Origin: Eutreptiella sp. 'Long Island Sound 2002'
Taxonomy: Eukaryota; Euglenozoa; Euglenophyceae; Eutreptiales; Eutreptiaceae
Direction of reading: 5' to 3'
Assembly (NCBI GenBank): GCA_964036045.1
Contig: OZ038378.1
Location: forward strand, 172,243,285 to 172,307,284
DNA: 64,000 nucleotides
The translations under genes and the position numbers were made by a program. Position 1 is the first letter of the stretch; each line of letters starts with the position of its first letter. The notes under the pieces are model-generated. The model was not told the DNA's origin, searched no databases, and saw only the letters and a program-made list of their open reading frames with translations. Shown here one piece after another: positions 22,101 through 31,139 of this stretch.

Positions 22101-25100
22101 CCATTTTTCGTCCTCCCCACCACCAAGGACACAGAATTGTGAGGCTGCCTGGTTGAGATCAATATCTGGGCGCCTAAGGGGACAAAATGCGTGTTTATGA
22201 ACGAAACATTGCTCTCACTGGAATCGCGCGGGTGAGGGTTTGAGCTGCCCATGCTTGCGGTGCTGTCATCCGCACACGGCCTCATCTGTCGTCCAAAGTC
22301 CAAGGAGGCCCTGAGCAGTGGAAGTATTGAACCTTGATTTCAACTGGCCCAGAGTGTTTCAAGCCGGTGAGGCGTTACCTGAGGCCACTCTGGATGCTGG
22401 TGGCAGGTTTCATGTGCTCACTCTTTCGCACTGCAGGACGTCTACGCTGAGCGCCGCTGCCGAGGCTGAAGCAGCCGCGTGGTTCGCATCGCAGAGGGGC
22501 CTGCCTGCTTCCGATTGCGGGTTCACGCTCAGAAGCATTGATGAAGACAGCGACCTCGAGCGCGATTCTGTAGAATTGGTCCGGCTCTTTGCCACTGGTG
22601 GAAGGGCACTGTGCAGAGACAGCGGCTTCTGGGAATCACGGCCCGTTCCCCTTCCCCGCCTACACCATTGCCCCCCACACCACGCTTCGCCCCCCCCCCC
22701 CCCCCCGCCTAGGTTTCATGGGATACTGTGGTGGGTGGTGGGTGAGCTCCATTGGTTGCCCATGGGTAATGTGGCATCCAGTGGCAGGGCTCGAGGAAAA
22801 GAGGGATAAAACGTCGAGAAATGGGGCTTGGAATAACCCATGGCATGTGCCCGCAGGCCATCCGTGTGCCCAATCAGGTGGCCTTGGTTGCTGCAAACAA
22901 AGCAGTATGGTAACACACATTCATCAGGGCCGATGTCCTATACATTGCATGGGCTCATTATCCAGGCTGTGCTTGATCGCCAAATATCTCCAAAACGCAT
23001 ATGCGCTTTTTGATAAAAAAAATGGCACCAATGCAAATGCAGGGGAGGGCCTGCCTCTGCTTGCAAGCCCTGCTTTCGCCCCTCCTTCCCCCCTCCATCC
23101 CCCGACTTTTGTAAAGGCTGCTAGGTGTAAGTTTGCAAACACCAGCAGGGGTATGGATGCCACATAGACAGTATGCTGCATTGATGAGCAGTGGGACAGA
23201 CGTTCCACGCTCACCCTCCACTCCAGATAGACACCGGTCTGAAACAGGGGCGTTCTCTTGAACCCCACTGGCAATGTTCAATCGAAAAAGTGAAAGGAGG
23301 ACCCCCCCCCACCCCCCACGGTTTCAGATGGGCCTGGACAGGGGGCCACCACCACCAGGGACTGCCACCCCTTAGGGAAGATGCTATCTGGGCGGGGCAG
23401 CCCCACCACTGCCAGACAAAGCCAGTCACGGTCTCGAGGAGAGCCTGACTTCCATACGATGGGGTGGGGGTCTCATGCACACTCAGTTCGGTGTCTCCTG
23501 CGTACGAGTGGCCAGGATCCCGGTGTCTCAGTCCACTGAACTGCGGCCGTGTATGAGTGGGACGGTCCAACGGGATTTTCCATGGCCTTCACTGTCACAA
23601 GAGGTCTTGTGGACCAGCAGGGTTTAACCCTCAGAGTGTCCTGCATGGCCTGGAATCCCTGTACCAGCAGCCACAAGGAGGCACAGCTGCCAGTGCACAG
23701 CTCCCAGTGAAAGAGAGTGGCGAGCTGATGCACTTGGGCACAATGGTAACAGGGGCTGCCGCTGGCTGAACCCTAGCCTAGCTACTGCGGGAGACGCTGT
23801 TGATGACTGAGGAGGAACCAGAACACGCATAGACTGGTGTGGCGATACGCTGCTGCGTGCACGTACTACATACACAGATACTGCAAAGCAACCCCTAGAT
23901 CCCGCAAGAACTACTGTAGGCCGAGACTGCGACAGGAAGACTGTGCCTGGATTGGCTGCTGGGAGACGCTGCGGGAGTCCAAAACTGGCACCTGAGCACA
24001 TTTACGCCCCATACTTCAGGCCCACGCTGCACATGGAGAGCGGCGTGGGGCCACAGGTTGGGTGTTGTCCAAGACCAAGACCTCCCCCCTCCCCCCTCCC
24101 CCTAGACCCCCTTCCCCCCTGCCTCCGCCATCTCAGGCACAAGGTTGCCCACACCCAAGCAGGGAGACAATGAATTGCGACAAAACCCCCATCAGATGCT
24201 TTGTGGGTCGGTCACAGTATGGCTGGTTTTCTCCACCCCTTTGTGGGACACACAGGGGGAGCCTTAAGCGCAGTGCGCGCGCAGTGCAACTATTTGGGCG
24301 TCTGGCCGTACTAGAGACCCATACTTTGTGATACTAGGGGCCCCTAGGGGCATCATGGTGACCCGTAGCGTAGGTTTTGACTTCTGATTTTGTCCCCCTT
24401 TGTTGGGGACCCCCGAGAATGCAAGGGTGGTGTAGCATTTCCGCCCTCTTTTGGCCCCCAACCTTCCGGTGCTATTGAGGAAACCGGGACAATCTTTGAA
24501 TCCACGCTTTGTTGCGTGGTGCATCATGGTGACCCTTGGCCTAGGTTTTGACTTCTGATTTTGTTCCCCTTCTTTTGGGGACCCCCGAGAATGCAGGGGT
24601 GACGTAGCATTTCCGCCCTCTTTTGGGCATTTGCAGCAATTTTTGATTCGAAGACAGGTACGGTACCCTCCATATGGTCCATGGGAACACGTACCTGCAC
24701 ATGTATGGACCGCACCTACACAGGAGGACAATGATGATGAGGATGTTGTGGGTGATGATGGGGATGTTTGTGCCCTTTGTTGCACCAAGTTTGACACTGA
24801 AAAGATGTCCATGTGTGACAAGTGTGAATTGCAATATTGTACGGATTGCATTGACACGCACACATGTGACAGTGTGACATTTGGGTCACCTAATTCTAAG
24901 GGCGTTTCCAAGGGGTGTGCTTGGGTTCTCTTCCGGGGGAACATAGTCTAAAAGTAGCGCGCAGTGCGCGCGCAGTGCAAAGATTCCCCCACAGAATCTT
25001 CACTCGAACACAATGGCAGCAGACAGGCACAAATATGATGCCCCAGCAACGTGGAACAAATGGGCGGTGGTGGGATGCCTGGTCCACATTCGTGACCCCC

Positions 25101-27822
25101 CCACCCCACACACACATTATTGGTGGAGAGCACCTAAACATCATGGTCTGGGGATGGACGCCACGAGGGCATATTGGGCGGAAAGTCCAGTGTGCAGGCG
25201 ACCAAGGACGACTTTCGTAATCCGCTCATTGGCCTCCCTTGACCCTCAAGTCGTGCACTGTATTTCTTCGTTCCACAGGGCGCGAATGAGGGCAATACCG
25301 TAAATCAAAGGCTGATGGCGAACTGCATCATGTGGGGTTCAGCCGTCAATTCCCGAGTGTAGTCGCAGGTCTGTAGATCCAGGGCCTGCAAATCTGCTGT
25401 GTTCCCAGAATTTTGACAAGTCCCCTGTTTGTGCGCGCGCGTGTGTGTGTGTGCATTGTGCTGTGTGTGTATTGTGCTGTGTCCTATCATATTAAGACAG
25501 AGTCAATCAGTCAGCATCGGTCGGTAGAAATCAGGTACGTGGGGCCAGGGGTCAGTCTGTGGCCGCAACAGCCCCCAGCCCCTTCCTTTCTCCCTTCCTT
25601 TTCGACAGATAGTCCCCCGGCAACGACCTTTGAATGCCCGAAAAAAAGACATTCCATTCGGGAATTTGGGAAATTCCATTGCGTTCGGTAAGTCCACCTC
25701 ACAGAGAACTGCTCCTACCCACTGACCACAAAGTGGGCCAAGCATTTCGCCTAGATCCAATCAAATGGGCTGATATAGTCCGAAAACAGCCTTTTTTTAC
25801 GGGCCCATGGACGCCAATAGGTGGACATAGTTGGTGCTGTATGGCTCCCCGAGGGTTGGTATGTACTCCTATTGTCACCAAATGATGACTCAAGCCTGCC
25901 CCAGCCCACGGACTTTGTCAGTCGTCACCCAAAAATCTTACAGTCAACCCATGTGAGCATGAAAACGGCGAACTGCTAATCAGTGTGGCGGACCCGGGAT
26001 GCCCCCCATTGGTTCACGGGTCCATATAGAAGAAACAAGTTGCATGGGAAAGTTTTTTTTGAACAATGCCGGAGAGACACAGAGATGTCTATGGCGCGAC
26101 CCAAGGTCAAAGCAGTAGTGCACCCACCCGCCGCCCACAATCGCAATATCCCTCTCCCACCCCCAAGACACAAAGGACCTCAACCAACGCAACCGGGTCA
26201 TATGAACGACATGGTCCTGGATACTGGTTGTACTACACGCCAACCAACGCGCCTTTATGGAACAGTGTGTACCCTGCTTTGGATGCAGGCCTTTCTCATG
26301 ATTTGAAGGTTATCCATCCGCACTCCTCCGGCCCACCATGCACACGAAACACTGGCTGGATAGCACGAGCATCAACACGCAAACAGCGACACCCAATAGC
26401 CCACGAGAGCGATGCATCCGTTGGTGAGGGTCAGGCACGGATGGGGGGCACACACATGCACAACGGGCAAACACATGCACGGCGGCCTCAGACATGGGCA
26501 CCGGTCCCCAAAGAGTGGTCTGTCTCAGACCCCCGCCCGCTCCGCTCCAAAGCGTCCGTTGCTTTGTGGCCAGGAGTGGGTGCCAAGTCGGAGCCCTCCT
26601 CCGCCTCTATGGCTCAGCAGTTGGCGGAGGTATATTTTCCAATGAAGCCCCAATTTTCTTTAGGACTTTGCCATATTTGTAGCCTCATGGGGCCGACCCC
26701 CAAGTTGCACGAAGCCCACCGGCTGTAACAGGCACACACCACGGCATGAGGTGACACTCCGGGAGGCCCAACATACAGCCACATGTCCGGCTCTGTCATG
26801 CATTTGGGAACCACTGCTCGCTGGCAGTTGGCGCGTTTGCACGGGTATAAATGGCTGCTGGGGCTTTGAGATGCGGTTTGCGAATATGGCGCGCCCCGGG
26901 GGGGGGGGGGGGGAGGGAGGCGAGTTGGTTGCCGTGTAGTACCACCAAAGGATAATTTTAGAGAGGGACAAATTTGATGTGGACAAATTTGGAAGCCCTA
27001 CCTCGTACCAAATATTTCCTTCAATTTTAAGGATGCGATGTGTCAAAATGTGTGCACCACGCATGGGCTGCAGGAGGGGTGGGTTTTTTGCGCGCTGCAT
27101 GCAGTGTGAATGCGCAACAAAGATGAGACGTGGTGTCAAGTGACACTGCGTTCTCTGTAGGTCCTCAAGACCGCCGATGTTCACAGCAGAAGGATATCAG
27201 CAGCCATCCAGAGGCCACCAGGAAAGAACAGCAACCATCCAGAGCCCATCAGGAAATATCAGCAGCCATCCCATCCAGAGGCCACCAGGAAATAAAAGCA
27301 ACCATCCAGAGCCCATCAGGAAATAACAGCAACCATCCAGAGCCCATCAGGAAATATCAGCAGCCATCCAGAGGCCACCAAGAAATAACAGCAGCCATCC
27401 AGAGCCCACCAGGAAATAAAAGCAACCATCCAGAGCCCATCAGGAAATATCAGCAGCCATCCAGAGGCCACCAAGAAATAACAGCAGCCATCCAGAGGCC
27501 ACCAGGAAATAGCAGCCATCCACCAGGAAGCAACAGCAAGGGACCTTATACCAAATTTTTCCTTCATTTCTAAGAACCAGTTCCAAATTCCCCCTCCCCT
27601 AATTTTAGCCCTCCCAAAAAAAACCCCCAAATTAATCCTTTGGTGGTACTCTGTGTGCAGTGCTTGCTTTCGTTGATCAAAGTTAATTGTGTCTCTCTAG
27701 ACTGCGGAGGGAAAGCGCGGGCTTGTATGCCTGTACCACTGCTGACAGGTGCAGCATACCGCCTCCGTGGCGTCCACTCCGCTACCGGCGCCGGTGGGCT
27801 TCAGATTTGGTCATTCGAATGA
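13166..27822 (+). CDS. Multi-exon gene, unknown product (gene 2; exons inferred)
   Basis: Candidate exons with entry-to-exit phase: 13166-13301 (0-1), 13434-13510 (1-0), 13615-13840 (0-1), 14937-15113 (1-1), 16053-16168 (1-0), 16704-16928 (0-0), 17336-17510 (0-1), 17718-17760 (2-0), 19924-20009 (0-2), 22437-22597 (2-1), 27701-27822 (1-stop). All junctions agree except 17510 to 17718, where a small exon near 17571-17622 may be missing. Best supported are 13615-13840 (GTAAGA donor), 16704-16928 (contains FWVIDGGCLFDSVRV and IEELERHRDWIRHNGGW), 17336-17510 (T-rich acceptor), 17718-17760 (GTGAGT donor) and 19924-20009 (PLTEEELLLEAMCMPSPVGS). The last exons encode an Ala/Glu/Ser-rich, probably disordered stretch and end QIWSFE-stop. 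The start lies upstream and was not found. No domain is recognised; some exons, or a split into two genes, could be wrong. Confidence 0.45.
13615..13840 (+). CDS. Gene 2 exon, phase 0 to 1
   Basis: Preceded by CGACACCAG and followed by GGTAAGA, a near-consensus donor. Basic peptide starting CAFAKIFRRHAVRVPIMYRT. The exit phase leaves G, which with GT at 14937 makes a Gly codon. Confidence 0.5.
14113..14620. repeat. Direct duplication with CAACAACAC-rich short repeats
   Basis: Two units about 230 bp apart (from about 14113 and 14342) share GGCCAAAAATnTGCACATTC, GTTGGGGTCCGGCTC and GATACGACnGC. Each runs into imperfect repeats of GACTGCACCAACAACACAAT. It lies in an intron of gene 2. Confidence 0.75.
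14937..15113 (+). CDS. Gene 2 exon, phase 1 to 1
   Basis: Follows CTTTCTCTCTCAG. The peptide includes MSDQPSQTERWQPPPVSPED and LEVLRFASWFFPEEPFGIFM. The internal ATG at 14991 could instead start a separate short gene. The donor GTGCAC is weak, but its phase fits 16053. Confidence 0.4.
15525..15836. repeat. Dispersed repeat family R1, copy 1
   Basis: About 310 bp ending in a poly(C) run. Landmarks: CCTGCAGATGCACACC, AGTCAGTGCTGGAGCCGGCA, CATCTGGATGCACCTGGTCA, ACAAGTCATCCAGGGGCTCC, ATAGGCGCCGCCAGAGGC. The same landmarks appear reversed at 42830-43140, and the poly(C) end recurs at 61290-61372. Confidence 0.85.
16053..16168 (+). CDS. Gene 2 exon, phase 1 to 0
   Basis: Follows a CA/CG-rich tract ending GCGCGCAG. 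Peptide VVFDGCISMRNFDAFQNSEL then NTVRNASELLADK, ending at AAG before GTGCGG. It joins in phase to the exon at 16704. Confidence 0.45.
16704..16928 (+). CDS. Gene 2 exon, phase 0 to 0
   Basis: Seventy-five codons between ATCTCCAG and the donor after ACCAAG. A mixed hydrophobic and charged, globular-looking peptide. Together with the next exon (WFGELVSSVADARPRYLMSH, then VYCFVPGMWSLVLTLEWHHA) it is the most domain-like part of gene 2, but I do not recognise the fold. Confidence 0.55.
18440..19110. repeat. Imperfect minisatellite, GGGAGCTGTGCACGCGGGCAG type
   Basis: Some 20 irregular units of roughly 20-30 bp built from GGGAGCTG, TGCACGCGGGCAG and CAGCAG. Lies in an intron of gene 2. The long frames on both strands here follow from the repeat. 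Confidence 0.7.
19723..19860. repeat. Minisatellite, about 36-bp unit, four copies
   Basis: Units start with ACACCTGATGTGTGACTCAG or variants and continue with nAGGACCCAnnCAC. The last unit is degraded. Confidence 0.8.
19924..20009 (+). CDS. Gene 2 exon, phase 0 to 2
   Basis: Follows CTTCTTTCACCAG and ends AACAG before GTCAGT. Acidic and Leu-rich. Its phase-2 exit fits the exon at 22437, giving an Arg codon. Confidence 0.5.
20276..20471. mobile_element. hAT-like MITE, 196 bp
   Basis: Perfect 15-bp inverted ends, CAGGCTATTGCTTAA at 20276-20290 and its complement at 20457-20471, with similarity extending into C/G-rich subterminal sequence. Flanks are CCCCTGGT (20268-20275) and CCCGTGGT (20472-20479), an 8-bp duplication with one mismatch. 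CAGG-type ends plus an 8-bp duplication fit hAT. There is no coding capacity. It sits in an intron of gene 2. Confidence 0.8.
20570..22085. repeat. Rearranged repeat cluster with direct and inverted units
   Basis: Direct pair: about 20575-20640 and 22010-22075 share ACTGAAACTCTT, a TTGnACnCC phrase and AGGCGC/ATGCGCC. Inverted pair: about 20665-20800 and 21735-21880 share TAAAATnGGG, CATGCAGAGGTnGCCATCTC, GGTACCATCTA and TTCTGGGCC. The intervening kilobase shows no convincing gene. It could be a decayed element with long inverted repeats. Confidence 0.6.
22437..22597 (+). CDS. Gene 2 exon, phase 2 to 1
   Basis: Follows CTTTCGCACTGCAG. Peptide begins STLSAAAEAEAAAWFASQRG and continues with DEDSDLERDSVELVRLFA. 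The end is uncertain: GTGGAA at 22598 and GTAGAA at 22570 are both weak donors. Confidence 0.45.
22716..22920 (-). pseudogene. Minus-strand ORF fragment with a Cys/His knot-like motif
   Basis: The frame holds CFVCSNQGHLIGH, reminiscent of a CCHC zinc knuckle but lacking the last cysteine. A related minus-strand frame at about 28560-28690 has PYFVCCDHNAVGALQGGW. The shared core suggests two fragments of one mobile-element ORF. Confidence 0.3.
24268..24980. mobile_element. Segment flanked by 22-bp direct repeats, carrying a zinc-finger ORF
   Basis: GCGCAGTGCGCGCGCAGTGC plus AA occurs exactly at 24268-24289 and 24959-24980. The interior holds two direct copies (from about 24343 and 24518, 175 bp apart) related to the 54-bp repeat family, then a zinc-finger ORF. 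Direct terminal repeats around a coding segment suggest a small LTR-like or recombination-derived unit. No integrase or reverse transcriptase is present, so the class is undecided. Confidence 0.45.
24631..24951 (+). CDS. Acidic ORF with PHD/RING-like Cys-rich finger
   Basis: After an acidic stretch (EDNDDEDVVGDDGD) comes DVCALCCTKFDTEKMSMCDK, then CELQYCTDCIDTHTC. Paired cysteines at PHD or RING-like spacing suggest a zinc finger of roughly 45 residues, though the canonical His and Trp of PHD are absent. The layout matches the acidic-plus-PHD fragments at 2.7 and 6.6 kb. The start is uncertain: the first codons lie in repeat sequence. Confidence 0.45.
   Translation: MQQFLIRRQVRYPPYGPWEHVPAHVWTAPTQEDNDDEDVVGDDGDVCALCCTKFDTEKMSMCDKCELQYCTDCIDTHTCDSVTFGSPNSKGVSKGCAWVLFRGNIV
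26066..26728 (+). CDS. Orphan ORF, Pro/Ser/Thr-rich N-terminal half
   Basis: An ATG-started frame of 220 codons. The first third is rich in Ser, Pro, Gln and Arg. A Tyr/Pro/Gly stretch (YERHGPGYWLYYTPTNAPLW) follows, then a His/Arg-rich region and an LCHICSLMGP end. It lies in the last putative intron of gene 2. No family recognised; possibly a transposon ORF. Confidence 0.35.
   Translation: MPERHRDVYGATQGQSSSAPTRRPQSQYPSPTPKTQRTSTNATGSYERHGPGYWLYYTPTNAPLWNSVYPALDAGLSHDLKVIHPHSSGPPCTRNTGWIARASTRKQRHPIAHESDASVGEGQARMGGTHMHNGQTHARRPQTWAPVPKEWSVSDPRPLRSKASVALWPGVGAKSEPSSASMAQQLAEVYFPMKPQFSLGLCHICSLMGPTPKLHEAHRL
27200..27540. repeat. 30-bp minisatellite array
   Basis: About eleven units of CCATCCAGAGGCCACCAGGA plus AATAACAGCAG, alternating GAGGCCACC and GAGCCCATC types, with one small internal duplication near 27268. 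The period of 30 keeps a frame open on each strand. Best-preserved member of the family also seen near 1.0, 3.2 and 36.8 kb. Confidence 0.95.
27701..27822 (+). CDS. Putative terminal exon of gene 2
   Basis: Follows TTGTGTCTCTCTAG. The phase-1 frame reads CGGKARACMPVPLLTGAAYR and ends SFE-TGA. Linkage over a 5.1-kb intron rests only on phase. Confidence 0.35.
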
Positions 27823-28000
27823 TCGTGAGGGTGCTCACTGACGATGTGGGAAGTGTAGCACAGAGCCAGGGGGTTCGGGATCACCGAGTGTTACCCATCG
27901 GTGGTGGGCTGCATTTCCAGGCCATTTTTGTCCTGAGTGTTGCTTGGGGGGGGAAGCATGCATGTCAATAGCATGAGCAGAGCACAGGGTACAGCACACC

Positions 28001-28330
28001 ATGCACTGCATGTACTCCACCAAAGCAGACCCCAAAATCGCGTGGTGCTGGAGGTATAAGCCCATGAATCCATGCCCATGGGGCAACCTCTGGAACTGCC
28101 ATATTGTTCCCAAACAACAAGTGTTGTCGGTTGAATTGGCGGCTCCTCGGGCTCACCGGATGTCAGACATCAAGGCTTTTCCCTGGTCTCACGTCATGGG
28201 GCAGCTGCATGCTTGTCAACCAGCAGCAGCGGATGCCGGACCAGCGGACGCAGTCAACGCAGTGTTGCATTGCGATATTGCACGTACTTTGGACCAGGGG
28301 TTTGAGTGTTATCTGAGGGTGGGTTGGTTG
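28001..28330 (+). CDS. Orphan ORF fragment
   Basis: The frame contains KADPKIAWCWRYKPMNPCPW and DAVNAVLHCDIARTLDQGFE. It is protein-like but unrecognised; beyond about 28330 it enters G/T-rich low-complexity sequence. A transposon fragment is likely. Confidence 0.25.
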
Positions 28331-29605
28331 GGTCAGCGCTGGGCAGGGGCTGGTGTGTGTTTTTTTTGGGGGGGGGGGAGTGTAGTTCGTTGTAAAATGT
28401 GGGGCTGTGCCGTTGTGTGTGGGGTCTGGGATTGTGGCGTGCAGGTGTCTGTATTGTGGTGTGGAATTGCGGGTCCAAAGTAGCCTACTTTTCGCAAAGC
28501 GCGGGCACAGCGCGGGCACAGTGCACGGTGCGCCCCCTTGCACAACCAACCACAAAAGCACCAAGTTATATGGAAACAACATCTCGGGTTGTTTGCTCAA
28601 GGCTGCTATGTCCCACCCACCCTGCAATGCACCAACAGCGTTGTGGTCACAGCAAACAAAGTAAGGGGCAGTAACACTGTGGCTCAGCCCAGGAAATGAG
28701 ATTTGTGGCGGGTGACTATGTGTTGTGTTATGTGGGCATGTGGTGCGGGTCAGGGTGTAGCTTTTCACAGCTTTGAGGGTAGCGGTCATTGTGTGTGGAG
28801 GTCCGGTGCGCGGGGCTGTGCAGTGACATCCAGATTGTCGAGCACCAGGGGGGGGCTCATGGCTCTCCGCATGTCACCTGAATGATGTCGCCAGATGTAT
28901 TTTAGGGGTTGGGTCTGAGTACCGATCCGCTGCTAACGTCTTGTATGGGCGTGAAAATGGGCGGCAAACCGGGCAAAATGCCAGGGTTTTAAAAAAGTGT
29001 TTCTCGCCCCTCACACACCTCAAAATGATTAGTGCGTGGTGGGTATTTGGAGTATTTTGAGTACCTTCCTCCCGACCCCCGTGTGGGGGTTCCAAAAAGT
29101 GGACTCGAATCCCCCCCTCCCCCTTCCTGCACGGGATTCCCCCCCACCCTTGACAACTCCTTGAAGTTTGATATTCTGGATCCATCGGGTTTCCGAGGGG
29201 AAGGGATTTACAAGGGAGGTGACTCCATACCTCAGGGTGCAAAACGTCTTCTCTCTTGAGGACAGATACACGATGTAACAGTGCTCTGTGGCAGGGCGCA
29301 ACGTAAGTAGGAAATTGTTGGCGCAATGTGAAATGTGACGCCCCTTAGCCCAGCCATCAAGTGCACACCAGCAACAAAATGGTTGCCACATTGATGGTTC
29401 TTACAGCCACACAGCCGCGCCATCAGACTGTGGTATGCTCTTGCGACAAACACGGCAAATAAATTGGGCGCCAGAGGCAGTGTGATGCTCCATGACAAAA
29501 AGTGTAGGACGTGGGGGGCGGAGTGAAGAGGCCACAAATGGCAAATTAGAACGACGACCCTCGCCTATGCATCTTAATTGGGGGTACACTAGAATTCTCA
29601 TCACC

Positions 29606-29607
<2 letters not shown>

Positions 29608-29664
<57 letters not shown>

Positions 29665-29692
29665 CTTCTCCCTGTGTGTGTGTGTGTGTGTG
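29608..29692. repeat. (CT)n followed by (GT)n
   Basis: About 52 bp of CT, a short TTTCTCCTTCTCCC spacer, then about 20 bp of GT. Confidence 0.95.
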
Positions 29693-30604
29693 GGGCAGTG
29701 GCAATGGGTTACTGTTTGGTGCCGTCCACGGAAGGCCGTGCATCAGCGTACATCCAGCCAAGCTCCCTCACTCCATAGTGTGATCTTAAACTCGGTCCAC
29801 TGCTAGTCTCTCCTCGTAGTGCGCATCCCAAGTACCTCCAAGGGATTTTCACGGGAGTTTTGTCAAATTCACAGCCCTGGGCTAAGAGCCACTTGGCACA
29901 ATTTCTCAGTGTAGCAGCGTGGTGCCAAGTGGCAGTGCTATGTGGCTACACTCAACGGGACACCAGGCGCGCCATGCACAGTGCGATAGTTCGTAGGTAT
30001 GCAACCTCGGACCACGATTACACGAGGACAGTTGCATACATGCACCAAGTGGTGCTTAGGGTTCCACAACCCCGCTGTTGCCATCTCCATTAGGCACTAC
30101 AATGGGTTAAACACCACGGGATATGGGCACACCACTCCTATGCTTCATGGCGCCTCCCCCACCACGTATCCATCGATGGTACAACGGGAGACTGGTGCAA
30201 GGACCACGCCACCCTCTTCCAACATTGGGCTGACACAGTGCCAGCAGGGCATGTGTGTGTGCGTGACACTACGCTTGCGTGGTGCTCCAATAGGTAGAAG
30301 ATCAATGTCTCCCACTCCCCCCTACCTCAGCGACCATGCAGTAGTAATTAGGGACCAGCCTGACTCCTCTCCTGATGCGATGCTAACAGTGTGCACAGTA
30401 GGCTCTGAAATGATGCCCCTGTTGACGTACATTGCACTGCGGTGTTCCTTGTCACATCAGAAAGGCGCCTAGCCTTCAAACAACCATGACTGCTTTGGTT
30501 TGATTGGCCTGACAATTTGTTAAAGACCAATGCCCTGCCCTGCCTGCCTGTCGATCTACAGTGGGTTGGTTGCTCGGTTTCTTGGTCACCTTGGTTACCT
30601 CACG

Positions 30605-30606
<2 letters not shown>

Positions 30607-30635
<29 letters not shown>
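30607..30635. repeat. (GT)n microsatellite
   Basis: About 14 GT units. Confidence 0.95.
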
Positions 30636-30640
<5 letters not shown>

Positions 30641-31084
30641 ATAAGTTGGGGTTTGGACAGCGATCCCTCTCTTTGCATAGACAATGCCCCTCCATGGATC
30701 GCAGGGCTGGGGGCCATGCATCTCACGGACCTGGCTTTGTTGCCATGCTGGATACCTTCGTCCAGGCAGCCGGTCTTGGCAGCCTATGTTTTTTGTGTCG
30801 TGGTACAGGGGTCATCAGGGACTGTGAACTGTGCCGATGCTGAGCTACAGCCCCCTGCTAGAGCCACCGTATGTCCGCAGGGGCGTTCCATTCTATTAGC
30901 TCGCACGCCAGCTGGCCAGCAATGCGGGGGTTTTAACCTGGGGCAGCAACTGAGGTCATGCCGGAGGCGTATTAGCGCCAGTATGAGCACTGTCTGCCAT
31001 GACGAGTTGTTGCTGCAGGAGGATATGGGGCTGGGTTGTCGCCCAGAGTAGAGAACAAGCCCCCATCTTTGAATGCATTGCATT

Positions 31085-31086
<2 letters not shown>

Positions 31087-31138
<52 letters not shown>
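31087..31138. repeat. (GT)n microsatellite, about 26 units
   Basis: Uninterrupted GT over 52 bp. Confidence 0.95.
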
Positions 31139-31139
<1 letters not shown>

